Of a stretch of 46,182 nt of DNA, positions 9,801-19,000 are shown piece by piece; positions within the stretch are counted from its first letter, which is position 1, and each line of letters opens with the position of its first letter. Origin of the DNA: Prevotella sp. CAG:755 (lineage in GTDB: Bacteria > Bacteroidota > Bacteroidia > Bacteroidales > Bacteroidaceae); contig HF989212.1 of the NCBI GenBank assembly GCA_000431275.1, positions 41,575 through 87,756 of the forward strand, given 5' to 3'. The position numbers and the translations under genes are program-made. The notes below the pieces were generated by a model. The model was not told the DNA's origin. It did not search any database and saw only the letters and a program-made list of their open reading frames with translations.

Positions 9801-10236
9801 CGTCCTGATAGAACGGTATGGGAGCAATCTTGTTGCTATACAGCTGGACATCCTGACCGGTAGCTGCCTTGATAGGCAGCTGCACCGGGTTGTAATCAGG
9901 ACAGGAAACATACAATGCCGTGACAAATTCAGGAGCACGCAGGGTGTACTTACCGTTTTCGTCGGTCATCGCTGTATACAGACGGTTGTCCAATGCCTGC
10001 ACACGCACACCGGGCATCGGCTCTTTGGTGGCGGCGTCCAAGACGGTACCTGATATTTCACGCATCACGTACTTATCGGCATTAGCCTTCTTAGCCACAG
10101 GCGCCGCTGCCACACTATCGTTTGTGGCGGTTTCCGCCGCTTGGGCGGGAAGAGCGCACGCACTTGACAGCATGAACAAGCAGAAACCAGCGCGAAGCGT
10201 GCCTTGCACCATTTCTATTTTATTTTTCTTTTTCAT
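6838..10236 (-). CDS. SusC/RagA-family TonB-linked outer-membrane transporter (second pair)
   Basis: A 1132-aa SusC-like protein. It begins with MKKKNKIEMV and a signal peptide ending near LPAQAAE. Then comes a CarboxypepD_reg-like beta-sandwich (about residues 60-125: REISGTVLDAATKEPMPGVR with DENGKYTLRAPE), a plug domain (VVSRGGLPAQGAAMFINGIN, then PLVVVDGVIWDMQ) and a long beta-barrel ending SCNFNLGVTINL with the terminal aromatic/hydrophobic strand of TonB-dependent receptors. It imports a ligand across the outer membrane using TonB-ExbBD energy. No STN signalling domain is visible between signal peptide and carboxypeptidase-like domain, so it is not an obvious ECF/anti-sigma transducer. 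The ATG at 10234-10236 is preferred to an in-frame TTG upstream. It is 29 nt after the FAS1 lipoprotein gene. Confidence 0.93.
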   Translation of the reverse strand: MKKKNKIEMVQGTLRAGFCLFMLSSACALPAQAAETATNDSVAAAPVAKKANADKYVMREISGTVLDAATKEPMPGVRVQALDNRLYTAMTDENGKYTLRAPEFVTALYVSCPDYNPVQLPIKAATGQDVQLYSNKIAPIPFYQDGTALVSNPAATIDNSSAISVESEVENTLNSTLRVVSRGGLPAQGAAMFINGINSLNSIAQPLVVVDGVIWDMQYDRTTLHDGYYNNLFNLLDVEDIEQVKVLNNGTALYGAKASNGVIEITTKRGKSMATRINVRVYGGFELNPSKLSMMNADQYRSYLTEYIGTTNYIQQNPYAVSNIKFLNEDPNYAYYRLFHNNTDWQKDLYQNSFTQNYRINVDGGDDVAMYRLSLGYTKADATAKENDFDRLNIRFNTDILLFNNFTTKFDISFVRTSANVRDNGWASSYDDRNISSPNVLGLIQAPFISPYQYFMDPETMTLRQSMDVYAGKDNVTSDATNPFNFASEFGDQALANPYWILLNGQGDNKNFMEQTQFSINVNPQYTIGKYWTISDRFSYIINRNNEKYYMPRNGTPDKFVDGLGSINSVLASQFGKETTLYNDFRIDWNQNFGAHSVHAFGGFRLSSYTFTDSYARGYNNSNDKMPNMSMTLNPKTYGGTTDKWMNLAYYLNAEYNYKNRYFIQALATMESSSRFGRDAAEGIKLAGVRWGFFPSVQAAWLISSESWFNVKPINYLKLMVGYEETGNDNIDYYASRTYFSNVEFFGEATALLLSNIQNPTIQWETNRRVNVGLEGALLNNRLMFGVNFYRSKISNLLTQQAVSDITGLPFIWSNGGAMKNIGVNANLSAVLINKRDWRWEVSGSVGHYKNEITQLPGSNTIEYYRLDDRGQQVGDPYKTVNGYTSSIYGTDNVLTAVGEAAGVFYGYQTQGVFASAEEAQEAGLRYPTGLTNDPYREFKAGDVHFVDQNGDGWIDESDMVKIGDPNPDIYGNFATRLSWKDLTLDVMFKYSLGNDIFNYQRSQLEGGNTSWNQTTALVNRWRYDGQVTDVPRAVSATSSDWVNNERFSDRWIEDGSYLKLKKIRLTYRIPVNVSWLQSLSVWGEANNVFTVTKYLGLDPEVSCSNSVLSQGIDAGYLPQSCNFNLGVTINL

Positions 10237-10265
10237 CGTCAGTAGTTTATTAGTTAACAAGAACC

Positions 10266-12029
10266 TTAATCATTTCCTTTCGGCACCATATAAATACGGT
10301 CGATGTTCAGTGCACGGCAGGTATCATACGTTCCACGCGGCAAGATCAAGCGCAAACGGGGGAAAGAAGATACTTCGAGGCCACTATAACACTTTTCGAA
10401 CTTGAAGTCCTTGAACAACAGCAAGTGCGTAACGGAATCAGAAGAGGCCTGCAAGCCCTCGACTTCTGCCGTTGGACTGGTCCGCGAGTCGTCATCCATG
10501 TAAATCTCCGCATTGAGAACGATGTTCTCTTTCACACCTTCGCCCAAGGCTCCAATATAGTCGCGGTTGATTTCTGAGGGCAAAAGCACGACATAGATGT
10601 CATACTTCGCACTCAACACGTTCGGTAATGAGAACTCCACATACATCTGGCCCACACCACTACGTTCATAACGGCCATAGCTTTCCTCATGCACAACGCC
10701 CGTAATGGTATCGTTGCGTGTGGCCTCGGTCAGACTCAGTGAAAGTCCCATACCACCGGAGATATAGATATAGCCGAGATTCTCGCCTTCCTGGTTATAA
10801 TCGTTCTGCCAAGACTTCGAGGCGTCGATTGCCAAGTCGTCCACAGTAAAGACGTAGCCGTTGGAAGCTTTCGTAGGCATATTGCCCGCCGCGCCGAAAT
10901 ACGGGTTGCGACCTGGTGCGTTGGGATTGTAAATGTAGTCCCATCCCGTCGACTGCAAGGAGTCGGCACTCAGGATTGTGCTCACAATACTGGCAGAGTC
11001 GGACAAATCAATTGAGGAGAACTGTGTGGCTGTAAAGAACAGGTCCGAAAGCATGGAATTCTTTGTCATGACCTCCTGCAATGAGTCGGCATTCACCTTA
11101 TAAGCAGCCGATCCGGTATTGATGAAACGGCCTGTCTCGCTGTTGAACTCATTGTCATACGACTCTCCATACTGATAGTAGGTCTTGTATTTCTCGTAAG
11201 CCTTGTTCCAAGCGTCGTTGGTCGGCATTACACCTACATACATACTATCCTCGCTGGAAACAGAGCCCAAATAGGAGGAAAGTGGAGAACTGGTATAGAA
11301 CACTGAGTCTACATACACCATCTCACCATCGATGATAGTGCCTTCAATACTTGAACTCTCATCGAACAACAGCGTATCCTGCGAATGTACATATTCGTTA
11401 ACCGCACTCCATTCGGGATTTTCGGCAAGATAGTCGAAAATGTTGAAAGAAAAAGGAGAGAGGCCGGACAACTTATGGAGCACACCGTTGCTGGCAGGAA
11501 TCGTGCTGCCCTGCATTTTCACACCATTGAAACTATCACCAACAGTGTATTCGCAACGCTTGTCGTTCATCAGCCGGACAGTCTGCGGGGCAGCAGTGGC
11601 CTCATAGTTCGTGCGCGAGATGTGGTTACGCACGAACTGCACCTCCACGTCGCGGTTCAACTCACGGAAACGCACCGGATCGGTGTCTTTCACACTCTTG
11701 GCCTCTTTAAGGATATCCAGATAACGCTTCGCGTCGTAGCTGTCGTTTACAGGAGCCCATACGGAGAAGTTCTGGCTCGAAGAGAGCAGCTCGGCATAAC
11801 TGATTGTGGCGTTCTGGTCGTTATCCGTACGCATGACCTGCGTGTTCTCGAGTATCTCGACAAAATTGGACAGGTCCGACTGCGCCACCATATTCTCCCA
11901 AAGGGAGGCCGAAGCGCTTTCGGTGACGACCACATCGAAATGGTCGTCGCTGCATGCTGCCGTCCCCCCGACGATAAGCGCCGCAGACAGCATCATGCCC
12001 CAGATCTTGCTATATTTATTTCGCTTCAT
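10266..12029 (-). CDS. Fasciclin (FAS1)-domain surface lipoprotein, two modules plus C-terminal domain
   Basis: A 587-aa lipoprotein starting MKRNKYSKIWGMML, with lipobox GTAAC followed by SDDHFD, a pattern fitting the Bacteroidetes lipoprotein export signal and therefore surface exposure. FAS1-like features occur twice. Module one (about residues 42-195) has FSVWAPVNDSYDAKRY, the H1-type motif, and ends in SNGVLHKLSGLSPF. Module two (about 196-400) has YVGVMPTNDAWNKAYEKY. The last ~170 residues (from VDDLAIDASKSWQ) are predicted beta-rich, contain GQMYVEFSLPNVLSAKYDIYV and RLRLILPRGTYD, and could be a ligand-binding beta-sandwich. No catalytic motif is visible. Fasciclin domains mediate adhesion and binding; the ligand here is unknown. 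It ends 29 nt before the second SusC. Confidence 0.85.
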   Translation of the reverse strand: MKRNKYSKIWGMMLSAALIVGGTAACSDDHFDVVVTESASASLWENMVAQSDLSNFVEILENTQVMRTDNDQNATISYAELLSSSQNFSVWAPVNDSYDAKRYLDILKEAKSVKDTDPVRFRELNRDVEVQFVRNHISRTNYEATAAPQTVRLMNDKRCEYTVGDSFNGVKMQGSTIPASNGVLHKLSGLSPFSFNIFDYLAENPEWSAVNEYVHSQDTLLFDESSSIEGTIIDGEMVYVDSVFYTSSPLSSYLGSVSSEDSMYVGVMPTNDAWNKAYEKYKTYYQYGESYDNEFNSETGRFINTGSAAYKVNADSLQEVMTKNSMLSDLFFTATQFSSIDLSDSASIVSTILSADSLQSTGWDYIYNPNAPGRNPYFGAAGNMPTKASNGYVFTVDDLAIDASKSWQNDYNQEGENLGYIYISGGMGLSLSLTEATRNDTITGVVHEESYGRYERSGVGQMYVEFSLPNVLSAKYDIYVVLLPSEINRDYIGALGEGVKENIVLNAEIYMDDDSRTSPTAEVEGLQASSDSVTHLLLFKDFKFEKCYSGLEVSSFPRLRLILPRGTYDTCRALNIDRIYMVPKGND

Positions 12030-12055
12030 AGTTACTTCTGTATTTCTATGTTTGT

Positions 12056-14212
12056 TTACCAAATGTCTTCCTCGTTCTGATTTACCATGAATGTCGGGAC
12101 GTACTCGAAGTAGTCTATCGTAAACTGACCGTTAGGATCTTCCAAAGCAGACTTGAAACGGATGTAATATGCCTCATCCGGATCCATATCCGCAGTTGTC
12201 ACGATACGACGGGCCACAGCATTGATCGAACGTACAACCATGTTAGAACCACTCCAAAAATAGTTGGGCGCCTTCATGTAGCCTTGGTTGCGGAGGTTAC
12301 GCTCGATGGTCAGGTTCGTCTGGTCGTCATCGGTGTCATCCTCCCAAGGATAAATCGCATAGACATCCAAATCGGGAGTGTTGGAGTTGGCGTTATCCGA
12401 GCTCATGATACGCAAATCGAGTGGCAGACCCGTCGGATCCATCTGATAACGATCGCTTCCGAAGTAAACCTGCGCCATACCGCGGCGGGGGTTCATGTTG
12501 ATACCCATACGGATCTCATACGTTCCTGCTCGTGGAACGGGCGGAAGCTTGATTGTCACATCATATATACCTGTGACCATCACTTCATCTCCCTGGTAAT
12601 CTGACCACGGACGACCACCGCCACCGCCGGAGACACCGCTCTGGAGATAGAATATATTGGACTCGTCCGACACATCAACGAAATTCTTGAAGTAATCACG
12701 TGTGAAGAAATTACCGGCAGAGCCTCGGATATTGGCAGACCACAACTCTGGCATGAGCGTCGAGATATCAAAACGGATACGGTCATTGAGGACATCGTTC
12801 TCTACGTCATTGTCATAAATGAGGAGGTCGTCGATGGGATAATAATATCCGTTCTCAGCGTTATTCTCAACTGTCAGCTGCCCGCCGGTCTCGTCCGTTG
12901 TGATATTCTGCGCGGATACCATCGCGCCACGGACGCGCGGCTCGGCAGTGGCGTGGCGATAGTTGCCGCTACGGCCATTGTTATACTCACGGGCACGGTT
13001 CAAATAGATGGGGTGCTCAGTCTCCTCAGCATCCTGCAAGACTTTCACAAGACGGCGATACTTGCCCATAGTGGTGTAGAAGTCCCACACGTCGACGCTC
13101 AAGTTCGACAACTGAGGATTGCCCAAATCCGTACCAGGCTCATAACCGAATTCATTGCAGTGGCGCACCAAGCGGTTGTAAGTAATCGCACCATCCAGTA
13201 AATGGTAAGCCACGAAACGGTTTATGGCATTATCCGGACTGGTGAGGTCCTCCGCATCTTCACTTCCATAATACTGACTACACCTATTCCGCAAAGCTTC
13301 AAGCACTGCGTCAAAGTTTGAGATGTTACCAGCAATATCTATCTGGAGATTAACACCCAGTTCACGCTCGTAGACGTCGTCAGTTTCGACGAAAGCTGTA
13401 AAGCCATAGTAGCGGTGCTGGGCAATGGGAAGACCCGTCGGGATATCCGTCTGATAACGTTGCGACTCAGGATAACCATCTGTCGAATAGTTCTCATCGT
13501 TACGGAAACGGAGCAGCGAGTCACCCCAACCCGTCTGGCGCAGCAACTCAGTCATCACTTTCATGTTGGGTGCGGCAGCTATCAAGTCGAACACACTGCT
13601 CGTCGACAACGTAATCACCGTGCTCACACCTTGCATATAACCATTGCCGAGCTGGACATCAAGACGATCCACACCGGCCATACCGTTGATAACATACTGT
13701 CCCGTCGTGTCCAGCGTACAAGTCAACATACGGTCGTTCAGGTTAGCTAAGCCAAATGCGCCACCGTCCGTGGGGAAATCGGCCACCGAATAAGCTCGTG
13801 CATCGCCGTTGTCGATAATACTGTTCTTAGCCAAGTCAATAATGGCTACGGAGTCTGTTTCGTAAAGCGTACGCCAATCGTCCGTCACGCTGTCCGTCAC
13901 CTCCATAACATATTTGCGAATAGCCTCATTGCTGGGGGCAAAGCAGGTATAGTTGCCGTAAGCCGCCAACATGCTTGCGAGTGACGATGTGTTGCTTCCC
14001 TCACCGGTGCGCACGACTTCCAAAATATCGGCGTAATCAGAGTAAACTGCTACCGAATCCAGATAATCCCAGATTGTTGCTTCGGTCTTCGTCACCAGAT
14101 TGGAAGCGTCGATCTCATCCTTACAACTGGAAAAGCCCAGCAGGACGCTTCCTATCAACAACGGGAAAGTGAAGACAGACAGCAATATGTGATATGATCT
14201 TTTCGTTTTCAT
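12056..14212 (-). CDS. Fasciclin (FAS1)-domain surface lipoprotein with C-terminal beta-sandwich-like domain
   Basis: A 718-aa lipoprotein starting MKTKRSYHILLSVF, with lipobox GFSSC and then KDEID, consistent with export to the cell surface. One FAS1 module is clear (about residues 40-195: YTCFAPSNEAIRKYV, then YVINGMAGVDRLDVQ). A second (about 200-420) runs from SSVFDLIAAAPNMKVMTELL through YYGFTAFVETDDVY to NRFVAYHLLDGAITYN, the H2-like element. The remaining ~290 residues look beta-rich (ISTLMPELWSANIRG, GIYDVTIKLPPVPRAGTYEI, YYIRFKSALEDPN) and resemble a binding domain rather than an enzyme. It lies 11 nt after the first SusD and 26 nt before the next FAS1 gene. It has the same C-terminal layout as its downstream neighbour and could be a distant paralogue. 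Confidence 0.85.
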   Translation of the reverse strand: MKTKRSYHILLSVFTFPLLIGSVLLGFSSCKDEIDASNLVTKTEATIWDYLDSVAVYSDYADILEVVRTGEGSNTSSLASMLAAYGNYTCFAPSNEAIRKYVMEVTDSVTDDWRTLYETDSVAIIDLAKNSIIDNGDARAYSVADFPTDGGAFGLANLNDRMLTCTLDTTGQYVINGMAGVDRLDVQLGNGYMQGVSTVITLSTSSVFDLIAAAPNMKVMTELLRQTGWGDSLLRFRNDENYSTDGYPESQRYQTDIPTGLPIAQHRYYGFTAFVETDDVYERELGVNLQIDIAGNISNFDAVLEALRNRCSQYYGSEDAEDLTSPDNAINRFVAYHLLDGAITYNRLVRHCNEFGYEPGTDLGNPQLSNLSVDVWDFYTTMGKYRRLVKVLQDAEETEHPIYLNRAREYNNGRSGNYRHATAEPRVRGAMVSAQNITTDETGGQLTVENNAENGYYYPIDDLLIYDNDVENDVLNDRIRFDISTLMPELWSANIRGSAGNFFTRDYFKNFVDVSDESNIFYLQSGVSGGGGGRPWSDYQGDEVMVTGIYDVTIKLPPVPRAGTYEIRMGINMNPRRGMAQVYFGSDRYQMDPTGLPLDLRIMSSDNANSNTPDLDVYAIYPWEDDTDDDQTNLTIERNLRNQGYMKAPNYFWSGSNMVVRSINAVARRIVTTADMDPDEAYYIRFKSALEDPNGQFTIDYFEYVPTFMVNQNEEDIW

Positions 14213-14223
14213 TTTCCTTGAAT

Positions 14224-16056
14224 TTATTGGTTGATGTTCACACCCGTGTTCCACGCAGGATTCTGTACCAAGTTAGGATTAACTTTCATTTCATCCTCGT
14301 AAACAGGGTTATAGAAAGAGTTGAGGGAACGCAAACGCGTCTGGATGGCACGGGCAGCTCCCATGAGATTCAGCGCGCCCTCCGTGTCATTCTCTGCCTC
14401 TGCGTAACGAACCAAGTCGAACCAACGCTTGTATTCACCCAAGAACTCACGCTGACGCTCCTGATAAACCAACGTCAACAAGTCCGCAGCTGTCCGATTC
14501 GAATAATAATTATCGTCGAAGCGATCGCTCACCATGTTCTCCCGTCCGTCATCAGCGGGGATGGAACCGTCCACACTCACCTTCGGGTTTGCACGCTGGT
14601 AGAGCGCATTGGTCAGCCAGAAACCTTCGCGGAGGTCATTGCCGGTGGCACCCAGACGAGCGAGTGCCTCTGCCTTAATCAACATCACGTCACTCAACCG
14701 GTAGATTATCCAGTTAGCAGCGTTACTAGCGTTTGCACGGTCGGTAGACGACGCTACGCCCTGTGAGACATCGCTCATCGTATTCAGGGTAATGGTAGAG
14801 CGGGAACCCTTCGTATACAGATACTCGATTTGCGAAGAAGACGGTGTGATCTCACCACTCCACAAAGCACGGAGGTCACCCTTGCCAAAGCCTACACCAC
14901 CAGAGGGGTTGGCGCTAGACGACACGGAACCGTACATTTTCGAGTCAATCGTAAAGATCTGACCTACAAGACCCGTGGTCGTGTTGCTCGTCAAATAACC
15001 GGTCCATGTAGTGTTGACGTTGTTCGTACCGTCATACTGTATCTCCAAAATACCCTCGGAAGAATTCTTCGTACCAAATATGGCATTATAGATTTCGTCC
15101 GAAGTCGTATAATTGTTTGAAATGCGAATCAACGGATAACGACTTTGCTGTTCTGTCAATCCCTGATTGTTATTTCCCGTTCCCGAATTGTTCTCCTCGT
15201 CATAAGTTTTCTTCATGTCTTGGAGCACAACGTCGCAGTATGCCACAGCCTTCTGCAAGTCCGCAGTGCTTTGAGCATCAGGCGTAGCCTCAGTGTTAGA
15301 CTTGCTCGACGGATTGAACACATAACCCTTGGCTTCCGCGTCTTTCAACATGCAAGCACGCCAAAGGTACATGTCAGCCAACAGTGTATATGTGGCATTC
15401 CGTGTGACACGTCCGCAGTTCTCGGCATTCGTACCATGACGGCGTACACCGAGATCTTTCACGGTATCGAGGTCGGCTATGAGAGAATCCAGGACATTCA
15501 GACCGGGCGTCTGCGGCAACTGACTGTTCATGGCCTCCGCATCCGTACTGATGGACTGCATCACTAAGGGCACGTCGCGGAAAGCACGCACGAGGTAAAA
15601 GTAGTTCAATGCACGCAAGGTCTTTGCCTCAGAGATATACTGCATCTGCTCACCCTCAGAGAGACTGAGGTCGCGTTCGGCTACCAAAGGAGTGTATTCA
15701 ATCACTTTGTTACAATAGTTGATCGCCGTATAGAACGGTGCCCAATTGAACATCCCTTCGGTATACTCGAGAATTGCATCCTTATAGTTCACATAGCTGG
15801 CATTACTCATGTCCTTCAAAATGGCATTATCAGAGCGAGCCTCGCCCCAAAGCAAAACCTTGCTGACCAAATCCTGGTCAGTCATCTTCTTATAGCATGC
15901 CATCATTGCGTTCTCCAAGTCACCTTTATCCTCCCAGAACTCCTCTTCGGTAATTGAGTTGGTCGGATAGAGTGTCAGGAAATCTTCGCAAGAAGACAAA
16001 CTTCCCAGAAGAAGACAGCCACCAGCTACCAATGTCAATATCTTATTCGTTTTCAT
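14224..16056 (-). CDS. SusD/RagB-family outer-membrane lipoprotein (first pair)
   Basis: A 610-aa SusD-like lipoprotein. The signal peptide ends in the lipobox SLSSC followed by EDFLTLYPTNSIT, a classic SusD N-terminus. Canonical helical segments include EAKTLRALNYFYLVRAFRDV near residue 140 (the usual R-A-x(2)-Y/F-x(2)-L motif) and RQREFLGEYKRWFDLVRY near residue 550 (the 'ERxxELxxEgxRwfDLvR' signature). The size is normal for the family. It should form the hinged lid of the SusC encoded 16 nt upstream. No catalytic function is expected. Confidence 0.95.
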   Translation of the reverse strand: MKTNKILTLVAGGCLLLGSLSSCEDFLTLYPTNSITEEEFWEDKGDLENAMMACYKKMTDQDLVSKVLLWGEARSDNAILKDMSNASYVNYKDAILEYTEGMFNWAPFYTAINYCNKVIEYTPLVAERDLSLSEGEQMQYISEAKTLRALNYFYLVRAFRDVPLVMQSISTDAEAMNSQLPQTPGLNVLDSLIADLDTVKDLGVRRHGTNAENCGRVTRNATYTLLADMYLWRACMLKDAEAKGYVFNPSSKSNTEATPDAQSTADLQKAVAYCDVVLQDMKKTYDEENNSGTGNNNQGLTEQQSRYPLIRISNNYTTSDEIYNAIFGTKNSSEGILEIQYDGTNNVNTTWTGYLTSNTTTGLVGQIFTIDSKMYGSVSSSANPSGGVGFGKGDLRALWSGEITPSSSQIEYLYTKGSRSTITLNTMSDVSQGVASSTDRANASNAANWIIYRLSDVMLIKAEALARLGATGNDLREGFWLTNALYQRANPKVSVDGSIPADDGRENMVSDRFDDNYYSNRTAADLLTLVYQERQREFLGEYKRWFDLVRYAEAENDTEGALNLMGAARAIQTRLRSLNSFYNPVYEDEMKVNPNLVQNPAWNTGVNINQ

Positions 16057-16072
16057 ACTTATACTCGATTCC

Positions 16073-19000
16073 TTAGAAACCTATATTCAAACTTAACGTG
16101 AACGAACGCGAACGCGGGGTCTGCGAATCGTCGATACAAGGAGCATAGCCTGATTGTGAATGCTCAGGATCGACACCGTGGTAACGCGTCCAGAACCAGA
16201 GGTTGTTTCCAGAAGCAGCCAAACGGAGCGAACGGATGCCGAAACGTTTCAACTTATCAGCATCGAAGCTATACGAGAGCTGCAAGTACTGGAGACGGAC
16301 GAAGTCGCCCTTTTCAACGTAACGATCGCTGGGAAGAGAGTTGTAGACCCTACTACCAGAAGCCTCGTTGTTCATTGCGCGTGGGATTTCGGTGATGTCA
16401 CCATTCTTACGCCAACGCCAGTTCACTGCCGTGCTTTGGTTCTTGTTCGTACGCATATCTTCCGCACGCATACGTGCCAAATTGACAATCTTGTTGCCGA
16501 CACGGAAGTTGAAGTTCGTCTTCAAAGTCCATTTGCCATAATTAAAGTCGAAGCCAAAACCACCGTTGATTTTCGGGTTCGAACTACCCAAGTAAACAAC
16601 GTCGAGCTCGTCAATCTGTCCGTCATGGTTGATATCTTCGTAGATAACGTCACCACCCTGGAACTCGTAACCTACACCACCATAGTTATACACCATGTGC
16701 TTCGGATCACCGTTCTGGTCATAAATGATATTACCTTGGGCATCACGAGCGACAGGTGTCGTAGCCACCTGACCTACGGCCTCAGCAATGGCGGCTGTGG
16801 GCGGAGCCTGCGTCGGGTCCTTCGACCATTCTTCCATTGTACCGTACATATCGTTGTCGTCCTGATCACGGAAATAACCGCTGTGGTCATAATCGTACCG
16901 ATAAACGCCCTTATAACGGAAACCATAGATACCACCGAGTGCGTTGCCGATTTGTACGCGGCTTACCCAGTTCTCATTAGCGTTGGCATGGTCGAACTCG
17001 GGATTCATGCTGGCCAAGACAGTCGGCTCCATCGAAGTGATGCGGTTGATGTTCTGAGCCAAGTTGAAACGGACCACCATCGAGAATTTACCGACATTGA
17101 AGAGACGACGTGTGTTCACATACAACTCCCAACCGTTGTTCTTCAACGAACCGACGTTTGCCCACTGCAAGCTTGAGAAACCGGTTGAAGACGGGATTCC
17201 GACATTTGACATCAAAAGGTCCGTCGTACGACGGTCATAAATGTTCAAGTCAAAAGAAAGAAGGTCATCAAGGATACCCAAGTTGAAACCCAAGTTCCAG
17301 GATTTCGTCTTCTCCCAGCGAATTTCGGTCAAACGGAGGTTGTTCGGCGCGATTGCATTGTTCGAGAGATAAGAACCGATACTTGTGTAATTGTTGTACA
17401 TCAAGCCTTCGCTGAACGACGCGTTACCGCCGACGCCCCAACCACCACGGACAGCCAACATAGAAATGGCCTTACGCAAAGGACGGAAGAAAGCTTCGTC
17501 GCTGATATTCCAACGACCGGAGACACCGGGGAAGAATCCCCACTTGTTACCGGCGCCGAACTTCGTGCTACCGTCGCCACGGATGGTAAAGTCAAAGATA
17601 TATTTCGATTTATAAGCATAGTGGAAAGATCCCGTCACGCTCATCGTGTGCCCTTTACCTGTTGTGGTAGAAAGAGAATTCAGATAGGCGTTCACGTTCG
17701 GGTCTGTGATACCACCGACTACACCGCTCGACCCGATGGTCTGCCCGGTGTTCGTGCTCGTGCCCATCTCGAAACGTGCCATCATCTGCAAGCTATGATC
17801 CGTATTGTCGAACCAAGGTATATAGAATAATGTGTGCTTCGTGCGGAAATCGAGCGACTTGTACTCATAGTTGGTCGTCGTGTTAATCTGATCTTCCCAC
17901 GTTCCGGAAGTCAGCGCGCCGGGTTTGTACGTATTCGACGTTTCAGTGTACGAGTTCATGTACACCTCACCCTGATAGTTCAACTGCGTCTCTTCCTCAC
18001 CCTTTCCCAACAATTTGTACTCAATTGAGAACTGCGGAGTGATGGTATAAGTCGACTGATGACGCCATGCCAAGCGTGCCCAAGCTACGGGGTTACCGTT
18101 GCTCACCATGTCACGCAGATAGTAAGAGGTCAGACCAGACGTCGGAGAGACCAAACCTGCCGCCGAAGCAGCGGGGAACATCTGGAAGTAATCGTCAGTC
18201 AGGTTGTACGTGCCGGTCCGGGCATCATATTCCTGACGATAAACCGTCATGTTCGGCATGGCCTGGTAGGCACGCGACAAGATACTCTTACCACCTTCCT
18301 CGAAGTTTTTGTTGTTCTTCGTATAAGTCAGCGCGAAGTTAGACGAGAACTTGATACGATCAGATACATAATAGTCCAAAGCCAGACGGGAGGTAAAACG
18401 ATCTAACTGCTGTTCGATGATTGTACCCGTCTCATGGTCATAGCTGGCCGACACACGGAAAGTAGCTTTCTCACCACCACCGTCAATCGAAATACCATAG
18501 TTATGGGTCTGACCGAACTGCGTCACTTCGTCGACCCAGTCTGTGTTGTTATTGAAGTTGCCGTAATAAGCCGTATAATCAGGGCGGTACATCAACTCAA
18601 CGATACCAGAAGCCACATCGCTTTGGTTCGGATTGAAGTAGGCCTCTTTCAACATCATCGTATAGCCGTCACCATCAAGCATCTTCATGCCCTCGGGCTG
18701 CCAAGAGCCAGAGAATCGGTAAGAGAAATTGACACGGGTCTTACCACGGCGTCCGCGACGTGTCTTGATTTCGATCACACCATTGGCACCGCGAGATCCC
18801 CAAATGGCCGTTGCCGCTGCATCCTTCAATACGCCAATGCTTTGGATGTCTTCGGGGTTCACCTGCAAAAGAGTTGCGAACTGTTCCTCATTCTCCATAT
18901 CGTTAAGGTCGAGTTCGTCGGCATTATAATCTTCGAGGATATAACCATCGACAACGATCAAAGGCTCCTGATTACCATTAATAGAAGAGACACCGCGCAG

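Noticed and set aside
9217..10053. Plus-strand open frame (278 codons) opposite the second SusC
   Set aside because: Antisense shadow; composition mirrors the SusC codons on the other strand.
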